From: Firmicutes bacterium UBA4795 | GTDB taxonomy: Bacteria; Bacillota; Desulfotomaculia; Desulfotomaculales; Nap2-2B | Assembly: GCA_002402825.1 (NCBI GenBank) | Contig: DHGP01000026.1 | Span: 1-64,000, forward strand | DNA: 64,000 nt | Direction: 5' to 3' | Part shown: piece after piece, positions 35,649 to 45,183 of the stretch | Layout of the letters: the number at the start of each line of letters is the position of its first letter | How positions within the stretch are numbered: position 1 is the stretch's first letter | Made by a program: the position numbers and the translations under genes | The notes under the pieces: model-generated | The model's input: only the letters and a program-made list of their open reading frames with translations | What the model was told of the DNA's origin: nothing | Database searches by the model: none

Positions 35649-36476
35649 ATGCCTGAATTGCCGGAAGTAGAAACAATTAAACGTAGCCTGGCTCAAAAAA
35701 TTACCGGACTTACCATTCGTGAGGTAAAAATATATTTACCGAAAATTATTCAAATACCAAGTCCAAACGAATTCCAAACCGTACTTAAAGGAAAAACTTT
35801 TCTTAACGTTAATCGACATGGTAAGTATTTACTTTTTTATTTGTCAGCAGGGTATGTTTTAGTAGTGCATTTAAAAATGACAGGTCAGTTAATATACTCT
35901 CCAGCAAATGCTGCGGTAGCTAAGCATACCCACGCTATTTTTAACTTAAGTAATGAACACCGCCTTAGTTTTTTAGATTTGCGCCAGTTTGGCCGTTTAT
36001 ACCTGGTCCTGCTTGGGGAGTTAGAAAATATACCCAGCCTAAAAAAGTTAGGAGTTGATCCCTTAGGAGAAAAATTTTTCCCGGATATAATGGCCAAAGA
36101 ATTACGCCGCCGGCGTACTAGGTTAAAGCCGCTTCTTTTAGACCAGTCGTTTATTGCAGGAATTGGAAATATATACGCTGATGAAATTTTATACCGGGCT
36201 TATTTGCACCCCTTGCGGCCGGCTAATACGTTAAAGGCTCAAGAAACAGTCTGGTTATTTGAGGCTATTCAGAAAGTCTTACAAGAAAGCATTGCTTGCC
36301 GCGGCACTACTATCCGCGATTACGTGGATGGAGAAGGCCGGCCAGGGAATTACCAGAATAAGCTAAAGGTACACGGACGCGCCGGCCAGACCTGCGAGCA
36401 ATGCGGTCAGCTTATAACTCGCCTGCGCCTACAAGGTCGCAGTACCTATATTTGCCCATATTGTCAAAAACTATAA
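35649..36476 (+). CDS. mutM: Formamidopyrimidine-DNA glycosylase
   Basis: The 275-residue protein starts PELPEVETIKRSL, with catalytic Pro and Glu after Met removal, has GIGNIYADEILYRA and ends with a zinc finger (CEQCG then CPYCQK). It removes oxidised purines. It begins directly at the polA stop. Confidence 0.97.
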   Translation: MPELPEVETIKRSLAQKITGLTIREVKIYLPKIIQIPSPNEFQTVLKGKTFLNVNRHGKYLLFYLSAGYVLVVHLKMTGQLIYSPANAAVAKHTHAIFNLSNEHRLSFLDLRQFGRLYLVLLGELENIPSLKKLGVDPLGEKFFPDIMAKELRRRRTRLKPLLLDQSFIAGIGNIYADEILYRAYLHPLRPANTLKAQETVWLFEAIQKVLQESIACRGTTIRDYVDGEGRPGNYQNKLKVHGRAGQTCEQCGQLITRLRLQGRSTYICPYCQKL

Positions 36477-36551
36477 TTAAGCACATCAGCACACTTTTGC
36501 TTTTCCCCCATACGATTTTTAGGAGAAACAATTCTTGGGGGTTGGTCATAG

Positions 36552-37181
36552 GTGGAGCTGTTTACCATATTTGTGCTTGCTCTGGCGCTAAATTTAGATT
36601 CTTTTGGGGTTGGGGTGACCTACGGGGTAAGAAAAATTAAATTGCCCTTTAGCTCTGTTTTAATAATTTGCTTGGAATCTATAGCCGCCATTAGCCTGTC
36701 TATGTTAACGGGTAATTTTATAACCCAAATAATTTCGTTAAAACTGGCTAGACATTGTAGCGGGATTATTTTATTCTTACTGGGCTTGTGGAAAATAATC
36801 GAGGGTAAATCTAAGGAAAAAAAGGATACCCAACTACCGCATTCTATATTACAACTGCAAATCCAAACTTTAGGGATAGTCATTCAAGTGCTCCGGGAGC
36901 CCCAACGGGCCGATATTGATAATTCTGGGGTCATTTCTTTTCAAGAAGCGTTGTTGTTGGGTTTAGCTTTAGCTCTTGATGCTTTTGCGGCTGGATTTGT
37001 CTTTTCAATGCTGAAAATTAACCTGCTGTTAACAGTTTTTATTATAGGAGGGGGCCTTATTTTCCTTATTTATCTTGGCTTATACTGCGGGAAATTTTTA
37101 AGCGCTACCATATTTAGCCGGCATTTTTTGATCTTGCCTGGTTTTATTTTAATATTTTTAGGGTTTCTGAATTTAAAGTAA
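36552..37181 (+). CDS. ytaF: Sporulation membrane protein YtaF (MntP-like)
   Basis: The 209-residue protein has six membrane segments in two repeats, each with the conserved LNLDSFGVG or LALDAFAAG motif of the MntP/YtaF efflux family. The polA-mutM-ytaF-coaE order is the same as in Bacillus. The start is GTG at 36552. The substrate of YtaF is not established. Confidence 0.9.
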   Translation: MELFTIFVLALALNLDSFGVGVTYGVRKIKLPFSSVLIICLESIAAISLSMLTGNFITQIISLKLARHCSGIILFLLGLWKIIEGKSKEKKDTQLPHSILQLQIQTLGIVIQVLREPQRADIDNSGVISFQEALLLGLALALDAFAAGFVFSMLKINLLLTVFIIGGGLIFLIYLGLYCGKFLSATIFSRHFLILPGFILIFLGFLNLK

Positions 37182-37295
37182 GTTATTGTTATTATTATTT
37201 AAATAATTTACTTTAAAATATATTAAAGTGTACTATAAAGTAAATTTAACTGTTTTTAGCAAATCGTAAGAAATAATTAGGGTGGGAATATTAAA

Positions 37296-37895
37296 GTGAA
37301 AATTATTGGCCTAACTGGTAATATTGGTAGTGGTAAAAGCCTTGTTTCCCGTCGCCTGCGGGAGCTTGGCGCGCAGGTAATTAATACTGATATTGTAGCC
37401 AGAGAAGTGGTGGCTTCTGGAACTCAGGCTTTGGAAAAAATAGTGCGTAAATTTGGCCGGGAAACGCTCCGTTCAGATGGGACCCTGGACCGTAAATATA
37501 TGGGAGCAAAAGTCTTTAGTGACGCTAACGCGCTGATCAATTTAAACGCTATTGTTCACCCTCAAATTAGGAAAGAATTAATAAAGCAAATAAAAGCATT
37601 TAAGAAACAAAAAAAAGCGGAACCAAAGGTGCTGGTAATTGAAGCACCTTTGTTAATTGAAGCAAAAATGCAAAACCTTGTTGATGAAGTCTGGTTAGTT
37701 ACCGTGGATGAAGAAATCCAGTTGAAACGGGTTATGACCAGAGACGGCTTGACCGAAAAAGAAGTAAGGTTACGTCTGGCAGCTCAAATGCCGCAGGAAG
37801 AAAAAAAGGCATATGCTCACCGGGTAATAAATAATAATGGCAATATAAAGGATTTGCTAGCTCAAGTAGATAAACTTTGGAGTGAATTAGAATAG
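37296..37895 (+). CDS. coaE: Dephospho-CoA kinase
   Basis: The 199-residue protein has the P-loop GLTGNIGSGKSLVSRRL and the substrate region VINTDIVAREV. It performs the last step of coenzyme A synthesis. GTG at 37296 has AGGGTGGG upstream. Confidence 0.97.
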   Translation: MKIIGLTGNIGSGKSLVSRRLRELGAQVINTDIVAREVVASGTQALEKIVRKFGRETLRSDGTLDRKYMGAKVFSDANALINLNAIVHPQIRKELIKQIKAFKKQKKAEPKVLVIEAPLLIEAKMQNLVDEVWLVTVDEEIQLKRVMTRDGLTEKEVRLRLAAQMPQEEKKAYAHRVINNNGNIKDLLAQVDKLWSELE

Positions 37896-37912
37896 CAAGG
37901 TTAAAATGGCAG

Positions 37913-38434
37913 TTGTTGCTCTTTTTCATCCTGATATTAATCTTTTATTTTAAGCCCATAGGGCGCCTCTTTTACCCTTTTCCTTACCAAAAGAACATTT
38001 CTTACTATGCCCAAAAGAACGATTTAAATCCTTACCTGTTGGCCGCGGTTATTAAAACTGAAAGTAATTTTAACCCGCGGGCCATATCAGCCAAAGGGGC
38101 CCGAGGATTGATGCAGATTATGCCGAAAACAGGAAGATGGGTGGCTTTGCAGACAGGACAAATTGAATTTAAGGTAGAACAGTTAGATGAACCCGAAATA
38201 AATATTTGCCTGGGGTCGTGGTACCTGGCAGAGTTAAAACGGGAATTTTACGGAAACACCATTTTGGCTTTAGCGGCCTATAATGGGGGGCGTGAAAATG
38301 TAAGCCGGTGGTTGCAGCAAAAACAGTGGGTTGGTGAGCTGACAAAGCTGGATTCACTTCCTTTTCCAGAAACAAGACAGTTTATCCGGAAAGTTTTATG
38401 GAACTATAAGGTATACCGATACCTTTACGGATAA
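37913..38434 (+). CDS. Lytic transglycosylase (SLT domain)
   Basis: The 173-residue protein has an N-terminal membrane anchor and a goose-lysozyme-like domain with the catalytic glutamate in KTESNFNPRAIS, then GARGLMQIMPKTG and AAYNGG. It cleaves peptidoglycan glycan strands outside the membrane. The start (TTG at 37910 or 37913) is uncertain. It completes the polA-coaE cluster. Confidence 0.9.
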   Translation: MLLFFILILIFYFKPIGRLFYPFPYQKNISYYAQKNDLNPYLLAAVIKTESNFNPRAISAKGARGLMQIMPKTGRWVALQTGQIEFKVEQLDEPEINICLGSWYLAELKREFYGNTILALAAYNGGRENVSRWLQQKQWVGELTKLDSLPFPETRQFIRKVLWNYKVYRYLYG

Positions 38435-38674
38435 AATGCTTACTGGTCACTTAACCCCCTCTTTAATTTCTTTTACTACAATTTGGATAAAATAATTCCT
38501 CCGTCTTTTTTTCACTTATTTATTTAGTTCTAATACTCAGGTTTTTCCCAATAAAATATATTAAAACATATCATAAAATTAATTAGTCCCCATATTAGCT
38601 ATAACCGATCAGCAGTCAGTTTCCATTTATCAATCATAGGTATTTATAAATCTAAATAAACAGATGGTTTTTTA
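38435..38674. other. Intergenic region before ylbJ
   Basis: AT-rich, no gene seen. It contains CGATCAGCAGTCAG near 38607, similar to CGATCAGC upstream of dnaG at 4311. A promoter for ylbJ is expected here but I could not identify one with confidence. Confidence 0.4.
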
Positions 38675-40015
38675 ATGTTAACTATTATATTAATTATTTT
38701 GGCGGGTTTTACAGGAACTATATTTTTAAAAGCCCTTAGAAAAAGGAAAATATTTTTTTTGGCTAGTTTTTTAAACCAGCAATACCACCAATTATCCCGG
38801 GTTTTAGGGGCTGTTGGGGTGGTGGCCTTTGTTATTTTTATGGTTGCTTACCCGGGTGCTACGTACAACGGAGCAGTTAGTGGGCTTAAAGCCTGGTGGA
38901 ATATTGTTTTTCCATCCCTGCTCCCCTTTTTTATTGCCTCGGAAATTTTAATGAGTTTAGGGGTGGTTCATTTTATGGGTGTTTTACTTGAACCAGTAAT
39001 GCGCCCTCTTTTTAATGTTCCTGGCGCCGGCTCTTTTGTGGTGGCAATTGGTTATACTTCCGGGTACCCGGTAGGGGCAATGATTACGGCGCGTTTACGT
39101 CAGCAACGTTTATGCACCCGAATTGAAGGTGAACGCCTGCTGGTCTTTACTAATAACTCCAGCCCCTTATTTATGTTGGTTGCAGTGGCCACCGGAATGT
39201 TTCATAACCCGTCTTTAGGACCACTTATTGCTCTTAATCATTACCTGGCTAACCTGACCCTTGGTTTTTGCCTGCGTTATTATGGACGTAAAGATCCGGA
39301 AACCATTACCCTGCCTAAACCAAGTTGTGGGAACATTATTAAAAAAGCCTGGCGGGAAATGAGCCGGGTGCAACAACAAGAAAACCGCCCCTTGGGAAAA
39401 ATTATTAGTGAGGCGGTAAGTAGCGCGGTTAATAACCTTTTGAGCATCGGGGGTTTTATTATTTTTTTCGCCGTGGTAATCAGACTTTTAACCGATACTG
39501 GCTGGATAAACTTTTTGACGCGGGTAATGGGTGTTTTTTTGCTACCCTTAGGCTTTGAACCAGCTGTTTTGCCGGCTATAGCCAGCGGCTTGTTTGAGGT
39601 GACCATCGGTACTAAGATAGTCAGTGAGACTATAGCTCCCCTTTCCCAGCAATTAATGGCGGTAGCCATGATTTTGGCCTGGAACGGGTTTTCTATCCAC
39701 GCCCAAGCTGCCAGTATGATTGCTAAAACTGATTTACGCTTAGCCCCTTACGTATTTGGGCGCCTGGCCCATGCTTTTTTGGCTGTCTTTTATACTTATT
39801 TACTTTTTGGGCCATTACACGCTTTAATCAAATCGTTTGTCCAGCCTGTTACCGCCCCCTTTAATTGTTTGGAACGGTCCCTTTCTTTGTGGCTAAGCTT
39901 ACCTTTATGCGGTTATATTTCTGCCTCTTTCCTGGCCGCTTTAATTATTCTTTTTTTGGCCCTTCTTTTTTTAAGCTATTTACTTCGTTTATGTTTACGG
40001 GCTAAAATTAACTAA
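38675..40015 (+). CDS. ylbJ: Sporulation integral membrane protein YlbJ
   Basis: The 446-residue multi-pass protein has the nucleoside-transporter/Gate-like fold with YTSGYPVGAMITARL, FTNNSSPLFM and a repeated second half (AWNGFSIHAQAASMIA). YlbJ is needed for spore cortex formation in Bacillus. It converges on pstA with a 6-bp gap and no visible terminator. Confidence 0.92.
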   Translation: MLTIILIILAGFTGTIFLKALRKRKIFFLASFLNQQYHQLSRVLGAVGVVAFVIFMVAYPGATYNGAVSGLKAWWNIVFPSLLPFFIASEILMSLGVVHFMGVLLEPVMRPLFNVPGAGSFVVAIGYTSGYPVGAMITARLRQQRLCTRIEGERLLVFTNNSSPLFMLVAVATGMFHNPSLGPLIALNHYLANLTLGFCLRYYGRKDPETITLPKPSCGNIIKKAWREMSRVQQQENRPLGKIISEAVSSAVNNLLSIGGFIIFFAVVIRLLTDTGWINFLTRVMGVFLLPLGFEPAVLPAIASGLFEVTIGTKIVSETIAPLSQQLMAVAMILAWNGFSIHAQAASMIAKTDLRLAPYVFGRLAHAFLAVFYTYLLFGPLHALIKSFVQPVTAPFNCLERSLSLWLSLPLCGYISASFLAALIILFLALLFLSYLLRLCLRAKIN

Positions 40016-40021
40016 CTTTAT

Positions 40022-40906
40022 TTAAACAGCGGTTAATTTGCGACTGAAATAATGTCCTAACCAGCGGGCCAATAAATTAAATATTAATACTATTAAAATT
40101 AAAACAGCTGCCGAGCCGTTGGCTACCCTTTTTACGTCGGGAATAATTGCTTCTGCGTTTACTTTCCAGATATGAACGGCCAGAGTTTCTGCCGGGCGAA
40201 AAGGGTTAAGGGGAGAAGCGGAACTAAAAATATTCCAGTTGGTAAAGTCTAAAGCCGGACTGCTCATGCCCGCAGTATATAATAAGGCGGCTGCCTCGCC
40301 AAAAACACGTCCGGAAGTAATGATTATGCCGGTAATCAAAGCAGGTAGGGCTGCCGGAATCATAATGCGCCAAATTGTTTGCCAGCGGGTAGCGCCTAAA
40401 GCTAGACTGGCCTCACGTAAATCAGGAAATACGCCCTGGATGGCCTCCTCAGAGATTCTTACCATCATTGGTAAATTGATTACCGTCAAAGTTAATGCTC
40501 CAGCCATTAAGGAATATCCCCAACCCGTGTAATTAACAAAAAGCAGTAAGCCAAAAAGACCAACTACAATTGAAGGAAGTGAAGTTAAGGTTTCAATGCT
40601 TAGCCGAATAATTTCAATTAAAAGTCCCTTCTTCGCGTATTCGGCCATGTATATCCCGGCTAATAACCCCAAGGGAATGGTTATGAACATGGTAAGGATT
40701 AAGAGGTAAAAAGAATTAAATATTTGGGGACCAATACCCCCACCAGGACGGATTGTTGCTGCCGGTGAAGTTAAAAAATCCCAACTGATAGCCCTTGTTC
40801 CTTCAAGCAAAATAAAAAATAACAACCCCAACAGCAAAACCAAAATTAATCCCGCTCCCAGCCAAAACAAACATAAAGCAATCCGATTTACCAGCTGGGC
40901 GTTCAA
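40022..40906 (-). CDS. pstA: Phosphate ABC transporter permease PstA
   Basis: The 294-residue permease has six membrane segments and the coupling motif EEAIQGVFPDLREASLALGA. It forms the phosphate channel with PstC. The ATPase pstB and phoU, which usually follow, are absent: the gene abuts convergent ylbJ. Confidence 0.95.
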   Translation of the reverse strand: MNAQLVNRIALCLFWLGAGLILVLLLGLLFFILLEGTRAISWDFLTSPAATIRPGGGIGPQIFNSFYLLILTMFITIPLGLLAGIYMAEYAKKGLLIEIIRLSIETLTSLPSIVVGLFGLLLFVNYTGWGYSLMAGALTLTVINLPMMVRISEEAIQGVFPDLREASLALGATRWQTIWRIMIPAALPALITGIIITSGRVFGEAAALLYTAGMSSPALDFTNWNIFSSASPLNPFRPAETLAVHIWKVNAEAIIPDVKRVANGSAAVLILIVLIFNLLARWLGHYFSRKLTAV

Positions 40907-40910
40907 TACC

Positions 40911-41834
40911 CTATCCCCTCTTAGAAACTATTTTAATAGTTAAAATAAAGAAAAAAGAAAACCCTAATAAAACTAAGCTCATTGTCCATAAAGCGTTATT
41001 CCACAGGGAACCTGTGGTTGTGTACCCCATATCCATAGTAATGGCGCTGGTAAGGGTCATAGCCGGGTCTAAGATTGAGGTAGGAATTTTTCTGGTATTA
41101 CCAATTACCATTTGTACCGCCAAGGCTTCTCCAAAGGCACGCGCCAGGCCTAAAACAATACCGGTGATTATTCCCGAACGTGCCGCCGGCAGTAAGACCA
41201 GTCTAATTACCTGCCAGTGAGTGGAACCTAGAGCAAAGGCTGCTTCTTTCCATTGACGGGGCTGCGAACGGAGGCTGTCGGTAGAAACACTAATAATGGT
41301 AGGTAAAATCATTACGGCAAGAACCAAAAAACCCGCCAGGATGCTAAATCCGTTGCCACCAATATAATCGCGAATGAAAGGAACCAGTAAAATTAAACCA
41401 ACATAACCATAAACCACCGAGGGAATTCCAGCTAGCAACTCAATGGCTGGTTGCAAAATGCGTTGCCCCCAGACAGGAGCAATTTCCACCATAAAAACAG
41501 CCACCAGAATGCTTAATGGGGCGCTTACCAGTACGGCCAGCATAGAAACAGCAAGAGAACCAATGATAAAGGGTAAAGCTCCTACTTTAGGACCACCGTT
41601 AATCGGGGGGCGGTCTGGCCACCATTGGGTGCTTAAAAAAAATTCATTAAAGCTTACTTTGTTGATGAAAAAAGTAGCTAAGCCTTTGGTACTGATAAAA
41701 TAAACCAGGGCTAACGTTAAAATGATTACCACGGCTGCACAACTAAAAGCTAGAGCTTTTCCACCAATTTCATGGTACTTTTTCCTTTTTGCCAACCATG
41801 AATCAGTTTTAAAAGAAAATGAACTTTTAGTCAT
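40911..41834 (-). CDS. pstC: Phosphate ABC transporter permease PstC
   Basis: The 307-residue permease has six membrane segments, the extracellular loop FFLSTQWWPDRPPI near residue 70 and the coupling loop TDSLRSQPRQWKEAAFALGS. It lies 4 bp upstream of pstA and 60 bp after pstS. Confidence 0.95.
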   Translation of the reverse strand: MTKSSFSFKTDSWLAKRKKYHEIGGKALAFSCAAVVIILTLALVYFISTKGLATFFINKVSFNEFFLSTQWWPDRPPINGGPKVGALPFIIGSLAVSMLAVLVSAPLSILVAVFMVEIAPVWGQRILQPAIELLAGIPSVVYGYVGLILLVPFIRDYIGGNGFSILAGFLVLAVMILPTIISVSTDSLRSQPRQWKEAAFALGSTHWQVIRLVLLPAARSGIITGIVLGLARAFGEALAVQMVIGNTRKIPTSILDPAMTLTSAITMDMGYTTTGSLWNNALWTMSLVLLGFSFFFILTIKIVSKRG

Positions 41835-41894
41835 TACCAGTCCCCTTTATGCCTGGATAAATACTTAAAATTACGGGATGCTACTTTTTTTTAT

Positions 41895-42767
41895 TTATTT
41901 ATCTCTTGTAACTTTCATGGCCGTAATAGGGATATATCCTAAATCTGGTACAATGGTTGCTTGAACCTCTGTACTTAACATATAATCTAAAAAAGTTTTC
42001 TTTAATCCTGTTGGCCGACCTTTGGTATACATATACTGGTAAGCCCAAACAGGATATGTTCCACTGGTAATATTTACTTTTGTAGGAGCGTAACCGTCTA
42101 TACTTAACGTATTTACAGTATCGTTAACGTATGGTAAAGCTAGGTAACCAACAGCACCAGGGGTTTTACTAATGATTTGTCGCGCTACGCCTGAGGAATC
42201 ACTTTCCATTCCTTTAGCTTCTTCAGCTCCGTCTAAGGCAAACTTTTTAAAGGTAATTCTTGTACCTGAACCTTTAGGACGATTAATTAGAACAACCTTT
42301 TGGCCAGGACCGCCAATCTCTTTCCAATTAGTAACTTTCCCGGTAAATATATCTTTTAATTGTTTCTTACTTAAGTTTTTAACTTTAAGATTAGGGTTAG
42401 TTACCACTGCTATTCCAACCACACATATTTTGGTGCCTGTCAATTGACTTGCATCAATTCCCTCTTTTTCATGAGCCTCAATATCAGAATTTCCTATATC
42501 CGCTGCTCCCTGAACTACCTGGGTTAAACCTGTTCCGCTTCCCCCTCCCTGGACTACTATTTGCGCCTGGGGATTCTTAGTTTGAAATTTTACCGCTGCC
42601 TCTTCCACTAAAGGTTGCATGGCGGTAGAGCCAACAATGGTTAAGGTACCTGAAACCGGTGAGGTTTGGCCGTTATCCTTTTGCTTGCCACAACCAGTAA
42701 AAGTAACTATAAAAAAAATAAAAAGACCCGTTAAGAATATAAATAAATATTTTCTTCCTTTAAGCAA
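41895..42767 (-). CDS. pstS: Phosphate-binding lipoprotein PstS
   Basis: The 290-residue protein has a lipoprotein signal with lipobox FTGCGKQ and the phosphate-binding loops IVGSTAMQPLVEEAA, GGGSGTGLTQ and RPKGSGTRITF. It delivers phosphate to PstC/PstA. TTG at 42767 is preceded by AAAGGAGGG. The 85-bp upstream gap is AT-rich; no certain Pho box was seen. Confidence 0.95.
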   Translation of the reverse strand: MLKGRKYLFIFLTGLFIFFIVTFTGCGKQKDNGQTSPVSGTLTIVGSTAMQPLVEEAAVKFQTKNPQAQIVVQGGGSGTGLTQVVQGAADIGNSDIEAHEKEGIDASQLTGTKICVVGIAVVTNPNLKVKNLSKKQLKDIFTGKVTNWKEIGGPGQKVVLINRPKGSGTRITFKKFALDGAEEAKGMESDSSGVARQIISKTPGAVGYLALPYVNDTVNTLSIDGYAPTKVNITSGTYPVWAYQYMYTKGRPTGLKKTFLDYMLSTEVQATIVPDLGYIPITAMKVTRDK

Positions 42768-42852
42768 AACAAACCCTCCTTTTTTTCATTATAAAACAAG
42801 GTAAATTTTTAATATAAAATGTTTATATAACTTAATTATCACCAAAAGTGAA

Positions 42853-44247
42853 TTAAATATAATGAATGTCACCATCTTCCGAACTAAGTGAATCAAAACT
42901 AAGACGGGTTTTTTGGGCTTGTTGTTTTTTTAAAAAACATATAGCTGCTTGAGGAAATAAAGCAATAGAAATAATATCTTCTATTTTATCACTGTATGGG
43001 GCAGCTTCTTCTCGTGCTTTTTCCAGGCCAGGAGGTAATAAATCTGCTGGACGGCAGGTAATTGGTTTTTCGTTTCCAATAACTATTTGTCTGACCTTTT
43101 CATTTACTGGGCCGGGTGGTAAACCATAATAACCACGTAAATACTGCTTTGTTTCTGTAGAAGGCATTTTATAACGACCAAATAAAACATTAAATACTGC
43201 TTGCGTACCTACAATTTGACTGGTTGGGGTAACCAACGGGGGATACCCTAAGTCTTCTCTTACCCGGGGTACTTCTGCCAAAACTTCAGGTAATTTATCC
43301 AACGCGTTTTGCTGGGTTAATTGGGAAATAAAATTAGAAATCATCCCCCCAGGTAACTGGTAAATTATAACATTCGGGTCTATGTTTTTAGCTGCTAGGT
43401 CAAATTCAGCGTAGTGTTCGCGTACTTCTTGAAAATAGGCGGCAATTTCACTTAAAACGGTAAGATTTAAACCAGGATCATAAGGTGTTCCTTTTAAGGC
43501 CATAACCATTGTTTCTGTAGCTGGTTGGGAGGTTTGAAGGGCCAGGGAGGAAATAGCGCAGTCAATAATGTCTGTCCCTGCTTCAATAGCCTTTAAGTAA
43601 GACATGGAGGCAAAACCACCTGTATAGTGAGAATGGATTTGGAGCGGTACCCTTATATTTTCTTTCCACGTTTTAAAGATTTCAAAGGCAGCCTGAGGAG
43701 TTAAAATGCCGGCCATATCTTTTAAACAAATGGAATCTGTCCCCATTTCAACTAAGTCTTTGGCAACTTTTAAATAATAAGCCACGTTATGAACGGGACT
43801 TATGGTGTAAACCACCGTGGCTTGGGCATGAGCCCCTTCCTGTTTTACTGCTTCAATAGACCGGCTTAAGTTACGAACATCATTTAAAGCATCAAAAATT
43901 CGAAAAATACTTATGCCGTGGTAAAATGCTCTTTTAATAAATTCCGTAAGCACGTCATCGGGATAATTTTTATAACCCACTATATTTTGACCTCGTAAGA
44001 GCATTTGCAATGGAGTTTTTAGGTGCTGGCGTAATAAAGTTAATCTTTCCCAAGGGCTTTCATCTAAAAATCTTAAACATGTGTCAAAAGTAGCCCCACC
44101 CCAAACTTCCAGTGAATAAAAACCAACTTCATCTATTTTACTGCAAATTGGTAGAATATCTTTAATTTTCAAGCGGGTAGCCAAAAGAGACTGATGCCCG
44201 TCACGTAAAGTGGTGTCAGTTATTTTAACTTGCTTACCTTCAATCAT
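42853..44247 (-). CDS. Carboxyltransferase 5S subunit / pyruvate carboxylase subunit B-like
   Basis: The 464-residue protein has the DRE-TIM metallolyase N-terminus ITDTTLRDGHQSLLATR, the carbamylated lysine region ICLKDMAGILTP and the PYC_OADA domain (NIDPNVIIYQLPGGMISN). It carboxylates pyruvate from carboxybiotin. Because the 12S carboxyltransferase and biotin protein are next to it and no membrane decarboxylase subunit is present, I infer the transcarboxylase 5S subunit. A GCCGGA/TCCGGC inverted repeat lies in the 144-bp gap upstream. It lacks a fused biotin domain. Confidence 0.92.
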   Translation of the reverse strand: MIEGKQVKITDTTLRDGHQSLLATRLKIKDILPICSKIDEVGFYSLEVWGGATFDTCLRFLDESPWERLTLLRQHLKTPLQMLLRGQNIVGYKNYPDDVLTEFIKRAFYHGISIFRIFDALNDVRNLSRSIEAVKQEGAHAQATVVYTISPVHNVAYYLKVAKDLVEMGTDSICLKDMAGILTPQAAFEIFKTWKENIRVPLQIHSHYTGGFASMSYLKAIEAGTDIIDCAISSLALQTSQPATETMVMALKGTPYDPGLNLTVLSEIAAYFQEVREHYAEFDLAAKNIDPNVIIYQLPGGMISNFISQLTQQNALDKLPEVLAEVPRVREDLGYPPLVTPTSQIVGTQAVFNVLFGRYKMPSTETKQYLRGYYGLPPGPVNEKVRQIVIGNEKPITCRPADLLPPGLEKAREEAAPYSDKIEDIISIALFPQAAICFLKKQQAQKTRLSFDSLSSEDGDIHYI

Positions 44248-44391
44248 GGTTTTGCCCTTTCTTAAAAATATTTGTTAATCTCTGTTTGTTTAAAAGGCTT
44301 TAATAAATATAATAATTGTAATCGCCGGAAATCTAACGTCAAGTATAAGCTACCAATATCCGGCACTAGATCCCCGACGATTTTTTATTTT

Positions 44392-44844
44392 TTATTCAAT
44401 AGAAATTAGTTCATCGCCTGTGTTGACGGCCTGGCCTTTTTGAACCTTAATTTCTTTAATAGTACCACTTTTAGGAGCGCTAATTTCATTTTCCATCTTC
44501 ATTGCCTCTAAAATTAAGATAACGTCTCCTCTTTTTACCGTGTCTCCTACGCTTACTTTAATATCAATTACGCTGCCAGGCATTAAGGCACATACTACGC
44601 CTGGTTTTGCCGCTGCCGCTGTTGGTTTAACTGCTGCAGGAGCTGCTGCAGGTCGTGGTGCTGCAGCAGAAGGCGGTACAAATTTTGGGGTTGGTTTTGG
44701 AGCGGTACTTACTGATGGTGCAGGTCCGGGTGCTTTAACGCCTGGCTTTACCGTTCTCATTTCTTCTATTTGAGTTGCCCCAGTTATTTCTTCTACCTCA
44801 ACTTCAAAAGGTTCGCCGTTAACAATAACTTTAAATTTTTTCAT
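44392..44844 (-). CDS. Biotinyl carrier subunit (1.3S-like)
   Basis: From ATG 44844 (AGGAGGAGG upstream) the protein has about 150 residues: a short N-terminal beta region (KKFKVIVNGEPFEVEVEE), an Ala/Pro-rich flexible linker and a C-terminal biotinyl domain with EAMKMENEI, the biotin site. It carries CO2 between the 12S and 5S subunits. The long Ala/Pro linker is typical of sodium-pump and transcarboxylase carriers. Confidence 0.95.
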   Translation of the reverse strand: MKKFKVIVNGEPFEVEVEEITGATQIEEMRTVKPGVKAPGPAPSVSTAPKPTPKFVPPSAAAPRPAAAPAAVKPTAAAAKPGVVCALMPGSVIDIKVSVGDTVKRGDVILILEAMKMENEISAPKSGTIKEIKVQKGQAVNTGDELISIE

Positions 44845-44942
44845 TATAATATATAACCTCCTCCTATGTAATAAACTCGGCAATATTCTACGAATATCAG
44901 ATTATAAATTAAAGACTGGAAACTTAGAATTTTAAAAAACGC

Positions 44943-45119
44943 CTAACTTTTTATACCGCGGCCAAGCATCATTTCAAATACCCCGGCCCATTTCCAGATG
45001 CCAGGTTTTTTGAGAGGCTGGATGCTAACTACCCTAGTTTCTACGGCAGGCATGCCAATTGCATTTATTGCTGCAATAACTGCTGCCGCTACTTCTGGCC
45101 TAATTTTTTTCTTAATCAT
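44943..45119 (-). CDS. Small carboxylase-associated protein (epsilon-like)
   Basis: From ATG 45119 (AGAGGTG upstream) the protein has 58 residues. PEVAAAVIAAINAIG forms one helix and the end, WKWAGVFEMMLGRG, resembles the C-terminal tail shared by OadG-type gamma and MmdE-type epsilon subunits. No membrane segment is present. It sits between the 12S and biotin genes, so a structural role in the complex is likely. The frame is open further upstream to 45203, but that would overlap mmdA. Confidence 0.7.
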   Translation of the reverse strand: MIKKKIRPEVAAAVIAAINAIGMPAVETRVVSIQPLKKPGIWKWAGVFEMMLGRGIKS

Positions 45120-45183
45120 TATTATTAACACCTCTTTTAGCAAGAAAATTCTAGTATTTTGTAAAACTAAGTTTTTAATATAA

